Shown here piece by piece: positions 12,492-26,444 of a DNA stretch of 64,000 nt (position 1 is its first letter; the number at the start of each line of letters is the position of its first letter). The notes under the pieces were generated by a model that saw only the letters and a list, made by a program, of their open reading frames with translations, was not told the DNA's origin and made no database searches. The stretch is from NCBI GenBank assembly GCA_963853835.1, contig OY970822.1, forward strand, positions 87,773,135-87,837,134, written 5' to 3'. The stretch comes from Calendula officinalis. Lineage: Eukaryota > Streptophyta > Magnoliopsida > Asterales > Asteraceae. A program made the position numbers and the translations under genes.

Positions 12492-12755
12492 CTCCCTCCA
12501 TCCCTAAATAAAGTTTCCATTTATGTTGGGCACAACATTTTAGGAGATGGTTAGTGGTGGGGTATTTGGTATTACTTTTGAATAAAATATAAGTTTTGAT
12601 TGGAGAGATAAAGTGTTTTAAGAGATAGTTAGTGGTGAAAGTATTGGTAATAATATTATTATATTAAGTGGGTCCCTTAAGTTTGAGAAATTGGAACTTT
12701 ATTTAGGGACAAAACTTGAAGGTGAAATGAGAACTTTATTAAGGGACGGAGGGAG
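12492..12755. mobile_element. Stowaway-like MITE
   Basis: A 264-bp element with left end CTCCCTCCATCCCTAAATAA and reversed right end CTCCCTCCGTCCCTTAATAA, flanked by TA on both sides. These ends are the classic plant Stowaway (Tc1/mariner) terminal repeat. The interior is non-coding. Confidence 0.85.
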
Positions 12756-12757
12756 TA

Positions 12758-13343
12758 ATTTTGATGAACAAAAACGAACATTAAATTATACATTTAAACT
12801 AAATATGGTCTAATCACTATATTTTACTATTAAGAGTATAATACATTATCAACAAAGAGAACATCATAGAATACAAAAGATAAGCATATATACGACACCA
12901 TTAAGCGTAAAAATTGTGGCCGCGGATACGAGTATGTCGTCGGTTGTGGAGGAGACCACTATTGACGAAGGCAGAGAAGACGAACCCGAGAACATTTTAT
13001 CAGAACCTTCGAGCAAAAGAGAAGTATATATGTAGTCAAATATCAACATGAGTACATGAAGGACACACTTAAAAAGAGTAGATAATGTAATTATAAAATT
13101 ATCAAGTCAAGTGGAGTCGAGTTCAAGTTCGAGCTCGACCTAAACCTCAACTTGAAGGTCAAAGTCTAGATCGAATAAATTTGAACAATTGAACTCGACT
13201 CAATCATATGTTTTGATCTCACTTTTCTTGATCGATCTCCGATAAATAACCGACTAATTTGCAGCCCTAACTTGATATGTTAGAATTATAATCTTATTTT
13301 TCAAAGTTACAAAAAGGGTACTTAACAATTAACAAGATGTTAG
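12758..13343. other. Intergenic region downstream of the pectin methylesterase
   Basis: No gene is visible. Around 13110-13210 there is a run of GAGTCGAG/GAGCTCGA-like words in both orientations, which looks like a degenerate repeat. Confidence 0.35.
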
Positions 13344-15597
13344 TTAGTTCAATGTAAGCCTCCATTTATCACCTTGGAGGAAGTTTCCAACTGTATACAC
13401 ATTCACATGCTCAGCTGGAATCTGGCTACTCCACGTCACCCTTCCCGCCAAATCCGCCCCTTTTCCACTATTATCAAATTCCCCATAATAAAGCGTCTTG
13501 AGAGCAAAATCACCCGTCCATGGCATCCACCCTTGCGGTGTAACCAACGCCTCAATTTTACAGTTAATAAACACCGTTCTCGAGAACTCCTTCCACGGCC
13601 TCCCAAGAAAATTCTTATGAACTTTAGGTTTACTGTCAAATAACCTCATGTACTCTTCCGTCCCGTTAATCAGACAATTTTGGAACACGAAACCGGTTGA
13701 TTGTGCCGGATCGATTCGTCCGTGTGCGGTTACGGCGTTATTCTCGCCTTTTTCAGGGTTTTGCTGACGTGGACGGATAAGGATGGTGCAGTCCTGGAAA
13801 ATTGAAGCGGAATTGCCGAATATGAAATCGACGTTGCCTTCGATGTGACATGATTTGTAGAGTTGGCGGAGGGAATGGGCGTAGAGAGTGTCTTGATTGC
13901 CGAGGAATTCGCAGTTTTCGATGATGGATTGGTCGCTATCTGACCGGAAAGCTACGGCTTGGTGGGCGTCGGGACCGGCGGTATTTTCTATGGTTAAATT
14001 ACTGGCCATGAATCCATCACCGACCACACCTGTTGTAATAAAAAAGTATTAGAAATTAAATTGATGATTAATATTTGCGTTAAACTTTTTGTTACTATTA
14101 ATTATACCATTCTTTTATTTTGAACACTTGTATTATCATATAAATAATTATATAAGTAAAAATAAATAATAAACATAAAAACTATTTTCAAGAAGTATAT
14201 CAGAGAATTGTATTATAACTATATTTTTTTTTTCTTACATTTAGTTATATTTACTAAATCTTACTCATTATGTTAATATAATTATCTTTTCCTTATTGGT
14301 ACCCACTACATTTCCTTTTCAACTTTCCAATATAAATATGTCAGACTTCTATTTGTTTATCTATGAATAATTAATATTTAAATAATTAATATCTACATTT
14401 TAAGCTATAACATAGGAAACGATATTAATAAGAAAAAAAATTAATTTTAACATCATAATTTTTAACTTATACATTATATAATATAAAATTTACAACTAAT
14501 TATATAATTATATTAAATAATAGTTATCATAAATACAATAAAAGTAATTAATGTAAAAATTGATAACAAGTAATAACCCTCTATAGTATGCGTGACTTAC
14601 CGAATGTGGCTGTATTATATGTAGAAAGCCCAGGCTGGCCCACGTTCAAAGAGCCTGTAATTACTGTTTTGCCCATCCCATCCCCCAATATCACCACATT
14701 CTGCTTTTCCAACCCGACCCGAACCGTTTCCTCATAAACCCCCGCCTTTACCCAAATCACAAACTGCCGCCCGTAACCCCAATCCGGCGCTGCATTCACC
14801 GCCTCCTGCACCGTCGCATAATCACAACCACCACCTTTGCACACCGTCACATCAGCCTTCAACCCTACCGGAACCCCCAATCGCGGCCCTCCTTCACCGC
14901 CGGAGGCACCACCCTCCCAGAAACCATCTCTCTCCGTCTTCGGCGGGCTCCACGACGCCGTTTGGTCACCAAACACATCATACGCCATCATTAAACTCAA
15001 AGCATTGCTTGTGTAATCAATCAACGTGTTCATAAACGACATCGTTTCGTTAATCAATTTAGTATCGTTCACGTATTTCAGGGCGGACCAACAGTCGTAC
15101 TGGTAAGCCAATCCTGCACTAGTCCAAGCACGACCATTTTTCGTCTCGCCACGTGGCAACGCATCGGCCGTTGATTTGAGTCGGTAGTCTGAATTGCGTA
15201 AATGCTCGATGCAGTTCTTAGCGGCGATGGTGTGATCGAGACTGCCTTCCGAAGCTTTCAGGATCGATCCCGCCATTGACTGTGCTGTACGGAGGTTCTC
15301 CGACGAGACGGATAACGCCGATTGAATGATTTCCATCGCATTTCTGTTCGGATAGTGAATGAGTGAAGATTTGCACAGTTGTTGGTACCTGGTAGCTTTA
15401 CAAGCTTGTTGGATCAGATCGGCGGAAGATGGTGCATTTTTGATAGACGGGGAATTGATGCGACGGTGGCGTGCGGCGGCGGATGAGTTTGGGTGAATGA
15501 AAATGAGAAGAGATATGAAGAAGATGGATATGATAGCCATGTAAATTACAACTCGCTGGGTTGAAATTGGGTGATGAATTGGTTTTCTACGATGCAT
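13344..15597 (-). CDS. Pectin methylesterase with N-terminal inhibitor domain (type I)
   Basis: Cell-wall enzyme that removes methyl esters from homogalacturonan. Two exons, 14601..15597 and 13344..14029, join at ATTCG|GTAAGT and CAACAG|GTGTGG into 560 codons. The N terminus has a hydrophobic anchor at about residues 18-37, then a four-helix PMEI-type region to about 210. The catalytic domain starts near DVTVCKGGGCDYATVQEAV. Exon 2 carries the family motifs GPDAHQAVAF, QDTLY, DFIFG (catalytic Asp) and LGRPW (Arg). No obvious RRLL processing site is seen between the domains. The start at 15597 gives the longest plausible anchor. A TATATATATATC run at about 15608-15620 lies so close that Met20 (15540) is an alternative start. 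No lesion is visible. Confidence 0.93.
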
Positions 15598-15822
15598 TTG
15601 ATCAAAGATATATATATATAGTGGTTTGAAATTAATGGTGGAATTGTTAGTGCTAGTGGGGTGATGAATTTGGAAGGTAGCTATTAATGTCTGTGTAACC
15701 TGTGACTCTGCGGTGAGGATGGGATTCCATTGAGGGGATGTAATCACGGGTTCCATAGGATCTGCCCCACACACAAGTTTTGTCACAAGCTAAAAACTTT
15801 AATTTGTATACTAGTAAAAATA

Positions 15823-16583
15823 TTCCCAGCGTCCCATAAAAAACTTCTCATTTCATTCTAAATTTTTGTCCCTAAAAAAACTTTTCATTTCATATATATG
15901 ATGGGCTTCACATAATAAAATACAATTATTATTAAGGACCTCAGCACTTAGAAGGCTGCCAACGGTGCCGTCGTAGGCACGTCGACAGCCCGTCGAGCCT
16001 CGACGCCGTTGGCACGGAGCCGGCTTGGCTCACGTCGGTAGGATATCGTCGTGGTGGAGACGGGGGAGAGAGGGCGTCGTGGGCAGCCGGAAGAGAGAGG
16101 AGGGAAGAGAGAGGGGGGAAGAGAGAGGAAGAGGGTGTTTGGAGGTTGTACATCATGCATAAAGACTTGTACTATTGTCATTTTTTATATAAAATAAGTT
16201 TTTTTTCTTTATTTCTTTTTTATTATTATAATATTTTTGTTTTTATTATAATTCAGTTGTTTTTTTTTATTATAATATAGTGTTTTTTTTGTTTAATAAA
16301 AAATGATGATGTGGAAAGGATGGGTTTAGTGATGGGTTAGTGATGGGTAGGGTTGGCGCGACCGTGTCAGTAGCGTGTCAGTAAGGATGTGCTGACGTGG
16401 CGCTACTGACGGGTTTACTGACGCACAACTGTTGGGAGAGGCCTTACTATCCACTAACTATATTTCTCTCTTCAAACCAATCTTATATTTTAATCGAAAT
16501 TATTACTAATGACTTCACCACTAATTATCACCTTAAAATTTGTGCCAAACTCAAATGATAAGTTTTTTATGAGATGGAGAGAG
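15823..16583. mobile_element. Stowaway-like MITE interrupted by a second element
   Basis: The left end TTCCCAGCGTCCCATAAAAA and reversed right end CTCTCTCCATCTCATAAAAA form Stowaway-type inverted repeats flanked by TA. The body is split at about 15934/16444 by the 509-bp element described separately. Without it the host MITE would be about 250 bp, close to the size of its relatives at 12492 and 48645. Confidence 0.7.
15935..16443. mobile_element. Harbinger-like MITE nested in a Stowaway MITE
   Basis: Flanked by TTA on both sides (15932-15934 and 16444-16446). The ends are AGGACCTC and GAGAGGCC, only weakly inverted. The left part is GC-rich and the right part contains repeated GTCAGTA words and GCTGACGTGGCGCTACTGAC. 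Similar GTCAGT-rich sequence with a GGGAGAGGC end occurs near 28650-28790. Confidence 0.5.
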
Positions 16584-17135
16584 TACTAAAATAGTAATTA
16601 TAATGTTTGAAATTGTTTTTGTAGTGTTGAAATTATTCTCAAATTGAAAATGATTATTTTTTTGAAGACCTTAGGATCTTAATAAGTTAAAATCCAAAGA
16701 CAGACAACTAATATATGGTGCAATAACATGAAGCCTTACAATATTGTAGATGGTGATAAATCCCACAAATTGAACACATAATTAACTACTAAAGCAAGTT
16801 TCTAAAATATTAAATAACGCCATGTTAATTTATTCTATTCTTGGGTAAAGGTTTAATTGGTGTAAGTATCAATAATTGTCTTTACATCAAATATGTCCAT
16901 TATCATGATCGGTTACATATCCTTTTATTAAAAATTAAGTTTAATAAAAAGAGAAGTCAGAAGATGTTAGTGGTCACATGTGATGTTTTGGGAGAAAGCC
17001 CTCCAACAAATTGCTATATCCGTGTGCCCTATTTGGTTACCCACTACTTCAGTATCTTTTGTTATAGTGTGCGTATCCTCATTGCAATATCTTTTGGTAG
17101 GTCTTTAACGCTAATTACTTTTACATATTAAACTA

Positions 17136-17649
17136 CTAGCTACAAAACCCGCTCGATGGGCGGGTATGCTGTAAATTTTAGTATGTAGAAAAATGTCCAA
17201 AAACTTTATATACTTCTAAATGACATAATAATCGATAGATGTGATGATGATTTTGTACAAAAAAACGGTAAATGAAGAAATGTTACATATAGTTATTTGT
17301 TTCCTTCGTTGATTGATCTTTTAAATATTTATTTGTTTCCTTGTATGTAGGATCTTTTAAATAGTTATTTGTATGTACGATCTTTTAAATAGTTATTTGT
17401 TTCCTTGTATGTAGGAAGCCGTATATGGAGCATATGAATGTAGACCGTAAGCCGTACCAGATTCGTTTGCCGTATATGGAGCATATGAATATGAATGTAG
17501 ACCGTAAGCCGTACCAGATTCGTTTGTATTAGTGCAAATGACGTGGACCAATCAGGGAATTCCAAGTGGCATTATGGACGAATAGGAATGCTTGGAATTG
17601 CCATGGTGTCAAACCCTCTTCAAATTTAGGCCTCATATATAGGGTAGGA
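17136..17649 (-). mobile_element. Short non-autonomous Helitron
   Basis: Read on the minus strand it starts TCCTACCCTATATATGAGG (17649) and ends CTAG (17136). A GC hairpin, ACCCGCCCATCGAGCGGGT, lies about ten bases before the CTAG, and the host bases are A and T. This is the full structural signature of a Helitron. A related copy lies at 55684-56313. It contains a direct repeat of about 47 bp (CGAATCTGGTACGGCTTACG...) and no transposase. Confidence 0.85.
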
Positions 17650-17970
17650 TTGGCTTAGATAAATAACTTCAGTTGTTATAGAGTATAGACAATTTAGTTT
17701 ATTTTATTAAAATGTATTTAAAATATATGTTAAATAATATTTAAAATGTTTATTAAATAATAAAATATAACATATAGCTAACTACGTTAAAGGTATGTAT
17801 AAAAAACATTCAGTTTAAATCAAGTATATTTTAACCATAAAAAGCCAATAATTTAAAGCTGCTAACCATTTTTAAGATAGTTATACTTTAAAAATTATAT
17901 CTTTCATTCTAATATTTTGTCTCAAAATCCATAAAATATCAATGTACCACTTAAAACAAAACGGAGGAAT

Positions 17971-18132
17971 TAGGGGTGAACGTGGTCCGAAGACCGGATC
18001 AAAATTGATAGGACCGAAACTGAAAATCATGAAATCACAAAAGCAAAAACCGAACCGAAAAACATAATTGATGGTACGGTTTTAGTTGGTTTTTTATCTG
18101 GTTCGGTTTTCTCCGTCCAAATTCTCATCCTA
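17971..18132. mobile_element. Possible short hAT-like MITE
   Basis: The ends TAGGGGTGAACG and, reversed, TAGGATGAGAA surround CCGAACCG/CGGTTTT-type words similar to other GGTTC-rich elements in the window. No convincing 8-bp duplication was found. Confidence 0.38.
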
Positions 18133-18961
18133 AAAAGGAAGTAAAAAATATATTAATCATAGCCTTAGCCCTAAGGGCTATATATAGCCATATTTGACAT
18201 TTTATTTTGATCATATGCTTCTCGTTGTGTATTTTGGTGAGTGAATGGGGCGGTGTGCGCACATGCACCAAGTACTATTAATTTGGTCATGGTCACAGTC
18301 ATCTTCCAACTCAATTATTTTATGACTAACTTTACATCATTTTAATTACTTATCCAGGAATACTTTTTACAAATTTCGTTATGATTGAATGGTGTCTGTA
18401 AATTTCACAAAGGGGTCGTGCAAGTATTAGAAAACAAATAACATGAATTGACTTCATGGATTAAAACAATTGTCACACTATAATCATCAATATTAACAAG
18501 CATTAGAAATCACAACAATTGAATAAATAAGGATTAATTACAAATAATCAATAACCATGAGGCATGTCAAATATCTAGGTCTTTACCTACATTTGATTCA
18601 TTCATACAATCCAACACATGAAAAAGTTCAGCTACCTAGGTCAAAAGCTCAGCTGAATGAGTTTGCAAAAATATTTGGGAAATCAAAAGAAATAATGAGT
18701 ATTCTTTACAAATAATATTAAAAACGAAACCCATTTTTTAATTCCCAAAAATACAAATGAAAAGAAAATAGAAATAACTACTATACTAGTGTTACAAACC
18801 CTCCAATCCCAACCCACAAACTTGTGTTCCTCTTTTGCCATGTCATCATGCATGGTTAAAGGTTTCAATAAAAAAGGTAAGGTATGCAATGGGATATTAG
18901 TAATGAAACCTAACCAGGGTAGAAAAATAACTTCACATCACAGTTAGTTAAACTCCAGTCC
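18133..18961. other. Intergenic region downstream of gyrase A
   Basis: AT-rich with no gene supported. A palindrome-like TTAGCCCTAAGGGCTA lies at about 18166-18181. The part next to 18961 is presumably gyrA 3' UTR. Confidence 0.4.
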
Positions 18962-21900
18962 TCATACAGCAACAGTTTCAATTTCCTCAATCTCTGTTTC
19001 TGAAGCTGAAATCAAAGAAGCTGACTGGATCTTTCCAGCATGCTCAAGCCTCATCAATATCACTCCCCTGAAATACATACAGTTATAAATTAAAAACCAT
19101 TAATTTTCAGAAAGTAAATATACCAAAGAAAAAGAATAATTCTCATATTTTATGTTAAAATAGTTATAAGTACCTTGCATAGCGTGCTTGTATAGGAATA
19201 TCCCTCACTTTAATTCGGTTCACTGTACCACTCTGACTCACCAGAACAACTTGTTCATCACTTTCACCATCATCTGTAACGCACAACAAATTACATTATC
19301 ATTATTATTATTAAAGTTGTTTTTTTTGTAATCATAATTAAAAAAACTAATTTTACTTGAATAAAGAAAAAATAAATTTGGTAAAATGTGTGAGAGAATG
19401 AACCAGCAACCACGTTACCTGCTGTAGTAAACCCAACTACAAAAACAGCAGCTAGGCGGTCTTCAGATGAAAACTTCAGAAAATATAAAAAAGAATCATT
19501 AAGATAATAATAAACCAAGTCAAAAACAATAAAACTAAAAAATATATAAATAATTAACATACCTTGTACCCTATTAACCCAACCCTATTTAAAGGAGATT
19601 GTCTAAAGCGAGAGAGAGGAACTCGTTTTCCAAAACCATTTTCTGACACAAATAACAGCCATGGCCCATGTGGTTTCTTACTGCAGATAGATACCCAAAA
19701 AAATTTAAAAGAAAATGTTAAAAATATTATTAAAAAAATATTAAAGAAATTACCGGCTGTTAGTCACGCTCTCTATTCCGTATGATTTTGATGCAGGTAT
19801 AATATCCACACATGCCATTCTATCCCCTTCTTTCAGTCTCATTGCAACTGCACCTCGTGTATTTCTTCCAAGTGCACGAATCTAAAAATTTAAATTTAAA
19901 TATAATTATTTTTGTATTATTAATATGATATATTCAAAAATCAGAAAAAAATAAAAATGCTTACAATTTCACAAGAACTAACGATAACCAAACCGTTTTG
20001 TGAAGCCATTGCAACATAATCTGAATTCGTGCAATGACGGACCCATTTGAGTGAATCACCAGGGACCTATAGTAATAATTGATAATTATTAATTATTAAT
20101 TATAATTAATTTAATATTAAGTAATAAAGGTTTAAGACAAACCAGTTGAAGTGCTATAATTCCGGTTGACCTAATAGATTGAAAGTACAATAAAGATACT
20201 TTTTTAATGTATCCATTTGCAGTAAGCATCAGAAGATATTGATCTTCAGCAAATTCACTAACGGGAATTATAGAAGTAATTTTTTCACCATCTGATAGAG
20301 ACAATATCTGGATTGTATATACACAAGTGGACATAAAATTATATTTATTATATTAGTAAAGTAAAAAAGTATACTGTATTGTTTTTGGGGAAAACAATAC
20401 CTGGATGAGAGGTGTGCCTGCAGCTGCACGAGAACATTCTGGAATCTTATAGGCATAAGCAGAATATACAATACCCTTATCACTACACAAAAATAAATTA
20501 ATTTTTTTTATCAATTTATCATCTCATTTTAAGTAATGAATGCCATATAAAAAGATAGTTCAAGAAAAAACACATAACATATGGTAAGAATATAGTCATA
20601 TACGATGTTGCAACCATCATATTTAAAAAAAGAAATTGTAGTAAGCACCTGAAATATAGGAGACGATCATGTGCACGACAAACAAGAAAGTCAGACATTG
20701 CATCATTGAACCTAAGTTTTCCAACTGATTTTCCAATCGTTCCACGGTTTTGTAGATTAAAAGTGTCTGGTGCCATCCTTTTTACATAACCTTTTTCACT
20801 AAGTGCCTGAAATTGCAATATAAACTCTTTCAATATTAATAAAATATAATAAATAAATAAGTGTCTAGGGTTTCTAATTACCAATAACATTTCGTCATTA
20901 GGGATAACATCTATTTCATCAAGTGTGCCATTATCAGCATCTTCCAGAGTTGAACGCCTTGGAGTAGGGAACTTACTCTTTATCTCATTTGCTTCTTGTT
21001 CAATTAACTGAATAAAAAACAAAATTACTATCCACTAAATACACCAACATAAATAGATATGATTACTATCACTATCATTTTAGATAAATTATTATTATTA
21101 CTGTTTTCACATAATAATCATTAATGATTTTTTTATAGATAATTAGCAGTATACCTGCAATATTTGCTTTCTGCTTGATAGAAGTTCCTCCAACTGACAA
21201 ATCTGTTCCGTCAAGGATTTTCCTTCACTAATGTACTTATTTTTCTACAAAAAAAATAAACAGCATATACATTAATGCACTTAAAAAATAATAAATGTAA
21301 TATTTAAACATCTTGTCAACAAAGTGTAAAAAATATCACACCTCAAGCAATGTAAGCCTCCTTAAGTTTGTATCTAATATTGCTTCAGCTTGTTTATCCG
21401 ATAAATTGAACCCTTCAATATAAACCATGCAAGGAATTTAGATAATGCTACCATAATAAATAATAAAAAAAAAAAGTGGGACCTACTTTTTTTCAGTTCA
21501 GTTGATGCCATTGAGTTACTTGTAGATTTTCTGATAGTATCAATTACATCATCGATATTATCGAGCCCAATTATGATACCCTTGATTTATACCAAAATAA
21601 TAAAACAATGTTAATACTTAAAAGTTGTTAGTTGTTACTTATAAATAATATAACATTTTAGATTACCTCAACAATATGATTTCTGTCTCGTGCATGTGCA
21701 AGCTTAAACCTTGCTCGTCTTTCAACCACTGAGCATCTAAAATCCAAGAAAGCCTGTATGAAGTAAATTATTCTTCACGTTTCTTGCAGCATATTATTTC
21801 CTTTTTTTATTATTATAATATTTATTTGTGCATAATAGTATTATAGAAATATACTAAACACTTGTTACTATATATTTCTAGCAAACAACTCTGAGTTACC

Positions 21901-24733
21901 TTAAGCAATTCCTTTAAGCCCATTTGTTTAGGTTGTCCATCCAGAATACTGCCACAACAATCAAACAATTCAACTTACAAGTCAACCAAACCCAAAAGTC
22001 AACCATGTTTTAAGATAGAAATCAGAAATTTTCATACATTTGTCTAGAAAAATTAACGAGAAAAAACAATAAAAAAATTAGAAAACAACTCACCCGACCA
22101 TGTTGCAGCTAAAACTTGACTGTAGAGCAGTGAAACGATATAAATTATTCAGAACAATAGATGGATCAGCACCCCTTTTAAGCTGAAAAATTCAAATGAG
22201 CCATTTTTAAGGAGTGAATTGACTAAAATACCCTTACTCAACGGAGGGCGATTAACAGCGTTAGGGCAGAGGGACCAAAAAGTGCCAAAAATGCAAACGT
22301 TGGGTACTACGTCTGCACTTATTGAAGTACGGTGACCAAACATGCAATTTGGCCAAACCACAAGGACCATTCTTGCAATTGACTCCAAATTAAATAAATG
22401 GCAAGAATTACAGAATATTACCTCAATGACTATTCGCATTCCACATCGATCACTCTCATCCCGAATATCACTTATTCCTTCCAAAGTCTTGACAGAAAAA
22501 GAAAAAAATAGTAAATTTCAGTTTATAATGGGAGATATGAATTCAGCCAGTATTAATGAAAAAAAGAGAAAATATGTCTATAAAGATGAAATAACTGACA
22601 CCGTATGAGCACCTTATTCTGAATTAGGTCAGCAATTTTCATAACAAGAGACGATTTGTTGGTCTGATAAGGAATCTGTTCCATATATATAATATATATA
22701 AGTACATAATAAATTAATGCAACATAGTGTACGAACTTATAATCTGAAAAAGATTCAAAGAGAGTTGACCTCTTTTACTACAATTAGAGCATTTTTTGAT
22801 TTAGAATCAGATGTTTCAATCTCTGTTTTTCCTCTGACTATCACACGTCCTTTACCAGTTCGATAGGCATCTAAGATGCTGGAATCATAAGAATAATGTA
22901 ACCAATTAATTAACGTAAACATAATTTTGATTATACAATTTGTTAGAATAAAAAATTTAATGATAAATTAGGATATTATAATATTTAAGTCGAGCAAAAA
23001 AGAAAAGATACCCAAGATTTCCCATTATGATTCCTCCAGTTGGAAAATCTGGTCCAGGCATGTACTCCATCAATTCTTGCAGCTGTTACAAAATCAAGTA
23101 GTCCATTATTAATTTCCAAAAAATAAATAAAATATGATAACGTGATAATAAAGCATTTAAAATAAATATATTTATTATCAGAAGATTGAATAAATACTGA
23201 TGCATCCGGATTATGAATTAAGACAGATAGAGCATCAACCAGCTCCTCAAGATTATGTGGAGGAATATTGGTGGCCATTCCGACCTATAAAAGAAATGGA
23301 AAATTATACATAAAAAATGTATTTGATTAAATAATGCCAAGTAAAAAAGTAATCGTAAAAAAGGAAAATATTTAGGTAAAATCACCGCAATCCCTGAAGC
23401 TCCGTTCAATAATAAGTTAGGAATTCGAGCAGGAAGCAATGATGGTTCTTTTAGTGAACTATCAAAATTTGGAACAAAATCGACCTGCCAAAATATGTTA
23501 TTAGGGCACAGTAATTATGTACAAGTATTACAAGATTAGAATATTAAACAATACTTACTGTATCCATTTCTAAATCTGATAAAAGCATTGTTTCAGCAAG
23601 TGCCTATAAAGTATAAGTTAAGTAAATGAGTTACAGTAAAAGAAAAATTAACACATATAAAATATACTTCAATATGTAGATACAAAAAAACATACTTCCA
23701 ATCTGCATTCTGTATACCGCATAGCTGCTGGATTATCTCCATCCACTGAACCAAAATTCCCATGGCCGCTAACAAGTGGACAACGTAACGAAAAATCCTA
23801 TAAAATAGTCATTGAAGTTAGAAAATGCAACTATAAAACTAAAATCGATAAAGTGTTAAATGTCATTTGTGCCCATGTAAATATCTTTAACCAATTTTTT
23901 TGTTTAACTACCTGTGCCATTCGGACCAATGAATCATACACAGCACTGTCACCATGAGGGTGGAACTTACCAAGGACCTAACAGAAGAAAAAAGAGAAAA
24001 CTGTAATTTCACATGATGAAAATAAGAAAATGTGAATAAATTAAAAAACATGTAGTCAAGTGATAACCTCTCCAACAACTCTAGCACATTTTTTATGAGG
24101 TTTACGCGATGAAAGCCCTAATTCATGTAATGCATATCTGAAATCACAGTAACCAGTTACATCAGTTGGAATAACTCCTAATAAATAGGTCCAATTAATC
24201 AAGTTTAATGTAATCATATACAGTTGCTTAACTAATTCCTGTGAAGAACAATTTTTGCAAGGAAAACTAGTAATTATTTAATCAAATGAACTTTGAAACA
24301 CTCACAATATACGGCGATGAACAGGCTTCAATCCATCGCGAACATCAGGCAATGCTCGTCCAAGCAACACCGACATAGCATAAGACATATATGCTTCAGT
24401 AGCCTCTTTATGAAGCTCCTTTGAAACAATCCTTTCATGATTACCGTCACCGTCAGTACCAGCCACCGTCATTAAACCCCCATTTCCGCCTTCTCCTCCT
24501 TCGTCTACACCACCGTCGGTCGCCGGACTTTCTCGGCGCTTCGATTTCACCGATGTCAGACGGCTAGGGCGTGAAGTGGCAGAAAGGAAACGCAGACTAT
24601 CAACGCTGCATCCGTGTCTCGAAAATCGTGCAGTGGAAATTGGCACAGCTAGCTGATTGTAACATCGGAAGAATCGAAATCCGGTGGTGAATGCCATTGA
24701 AGAATTGAGTGAGATGGAGCATGAAGGTTTCAT
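18962..24733 (-). CDS. GYRA: DNA gyrase subunit A, organelle-targeted
   Basis: DNA-cleaving subunit of type IIA topoisomerase; with GyrB it introduces negative supercoils in plastid and mitochondrial DNA. I joined 27 exons with GT..AG borders into 941 codons plus TGA without a stop: 24306..24733, 24068..24137, 23912..23977, 23696..23797, 23559..23603, 23386..23484, 23198..23284, 23012..23082, 22770..22878, 22613..22675, 22422..22487, 22094..22182, 21900..21948, 21667..21753, 21487..21580, 21342..21412, 21155..21244, 20882..21007, 20649..20806, 20401..20482, 20143..20307, 19965..20066, 19754..19881, 19563..19680, 19419..19473, 19174..19273 and 18962..19067. The first 90-odd residues are Ser/Arg-rich, as in a transit peptide. 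Exon 1 has ALPDVRDGLKPVHRRIL, exon 3 KFHPHGDSAVYDSLVRMAQ, and exon 4 AAMRYTECRL with the catalytic Tyr. The C-terminal blades include QNRGTIGKSVGKLR, the plant form of the GyrA-box. Confidence 0.96.
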
Positions 24734-26444
24734 GCCATCAGAAGATGTAGTGTCAATGGTACAAAGTTATCGCTATCTTTGTATGGATACTAGTTTAATT
24801 TTAGCATTTGGGAAAGAAACCCTTAAACCCTAATAAAAGGGTTCATGCGCGCCAAGTTCTTGATTATCTTTTCTAAATTTACATTACTACCCCCAACGAG
24901 GTGATCATTGTTTCGTTTAGGTCCCAATTTGACAATTACTTAACGAGCAATGGCCAAGTAGATCATTGTAGTCTTTTTCCCCATTTAATAATATGGGTGA
25001 TTTTCACACCACAATTTTTATGGCATGTATCATATTCATTGGTTAGTATACGTGTACATTTATCTGTAAAACTTGCATTATGTGATGTATGCATTAAAGT
25101 TGTAGTGTGAAAATTAATTCTCTTTAGTTCAGTGCACGATAAACTACTAAAGAAGAGCTTAGGGCTATAGTCCCTCTGTCACCTCCCCTCTATTGGTAAG
25201 TTTCAAATAATTGTATAAAATTCATCCAATTAGGCAGTTAAAATATGGGTCTGCAACCTAAGTATAGTTCACTGTAGCCTTTTCAATTCAATCATTTTTG
25301 TACGATGTAGTCTAACATCTTATACTTTATAAGAATTATATAATGCAAGAGAAGAGTTCGGGAATGATCATGGGAATACAAGCTATATTGCACACATTAG
25401 AGCTAAACGACATAGTTTCATATCTTGAGAAAACTCCAGGAGTATCTCGTTACTTGATTAATTGCATTTACAATATCTCGGCCTTCCTTCTGTAATGTTT
25501 TATTTAGATTATTAGTTATTACAAATATCACTCATCGTGTGCTAAAAAAATCAAATACATTTTAATGCCCATATGATGCAAAGTGAATCAATTGAGGAAA
25601 AGTGCAAAAATCATAACTCTATGGCTTGTTAGACGTATGGTTGATACTAAAAGAATAATTTTAATCAGAGACAAATAAAAAGTGTAGATTATATGAGCCG
25701 GTAAAAGAACAAGAAGCCCCAAGCCCATGGCAAACCATGACATCAACAAAACAAAAAGCCAAACCCATATGTCAAGCCCAACTTTAAAAAATAAAAATTA
25801 GTAGTTATAATCCTTTTAACTTTTTTTTAAACATTGTAAACTACTCCTAAATCTTCATCATATTATTTACAACGGTTTTATGACCATATGCTAATGAAGA
25901 ACACTTCCCAACACCTTAGACTTCTAGAAACTATTTGATCTCAAACTTTCTTTTGCGTAATGTTATTATCTCTTCTTCATGTGCCCTGTATTGTGATACC
26001 AATATATTTGGTTTTGTAATCCATCATGATCTATATAAAACTTCTCATTAATATGGAGTATTCTCCTTATGATAAATCAGGGTATGTCCGTTTTTTTAGC
26101 AACGATTTTTTTTTTTCTTTTGAAAGACACCTAATCTATTGCTATTTGTCCACGACAAGACTTGAACTCATAACCTTAAGCTTTTAATGAAAAAATAACT
26201 TTATAAACTTCAAAAAAGTTCAATAGCTAATAATACATGTGCCAATGGCACGTCCCTTCCCTCGCCGTGAGGAGTTTCAAACAAGTTGGGACTCGTCACC
26301 ATTGGCACCACTTCATCACTAGCAACTCATCGGCAGATCACATCTCTGTGGCAAATGAGTTAATGCATCTCGTTGGAGCGTCTGTCAGGGAGGAGGGGTG
26401 AGAGGGTTAATTTTTTAATATTTTTTAAGTGGGGATGAGTTAAT
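24734..26444. other. Upstream region of gyrase A and intergenic DNA
   Basis: The gyrA promoter must lie just right of 24733, but no clear TATA or other element was identified. The rest is AT-rich with no supported gene. From about 26234 the base composition changes (GCCAATGGCACGTCCC...) and the sequence resembles the GC-richer MITE arm that resumes at 28640 after the inserted LTR. Confidence 0.4.
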
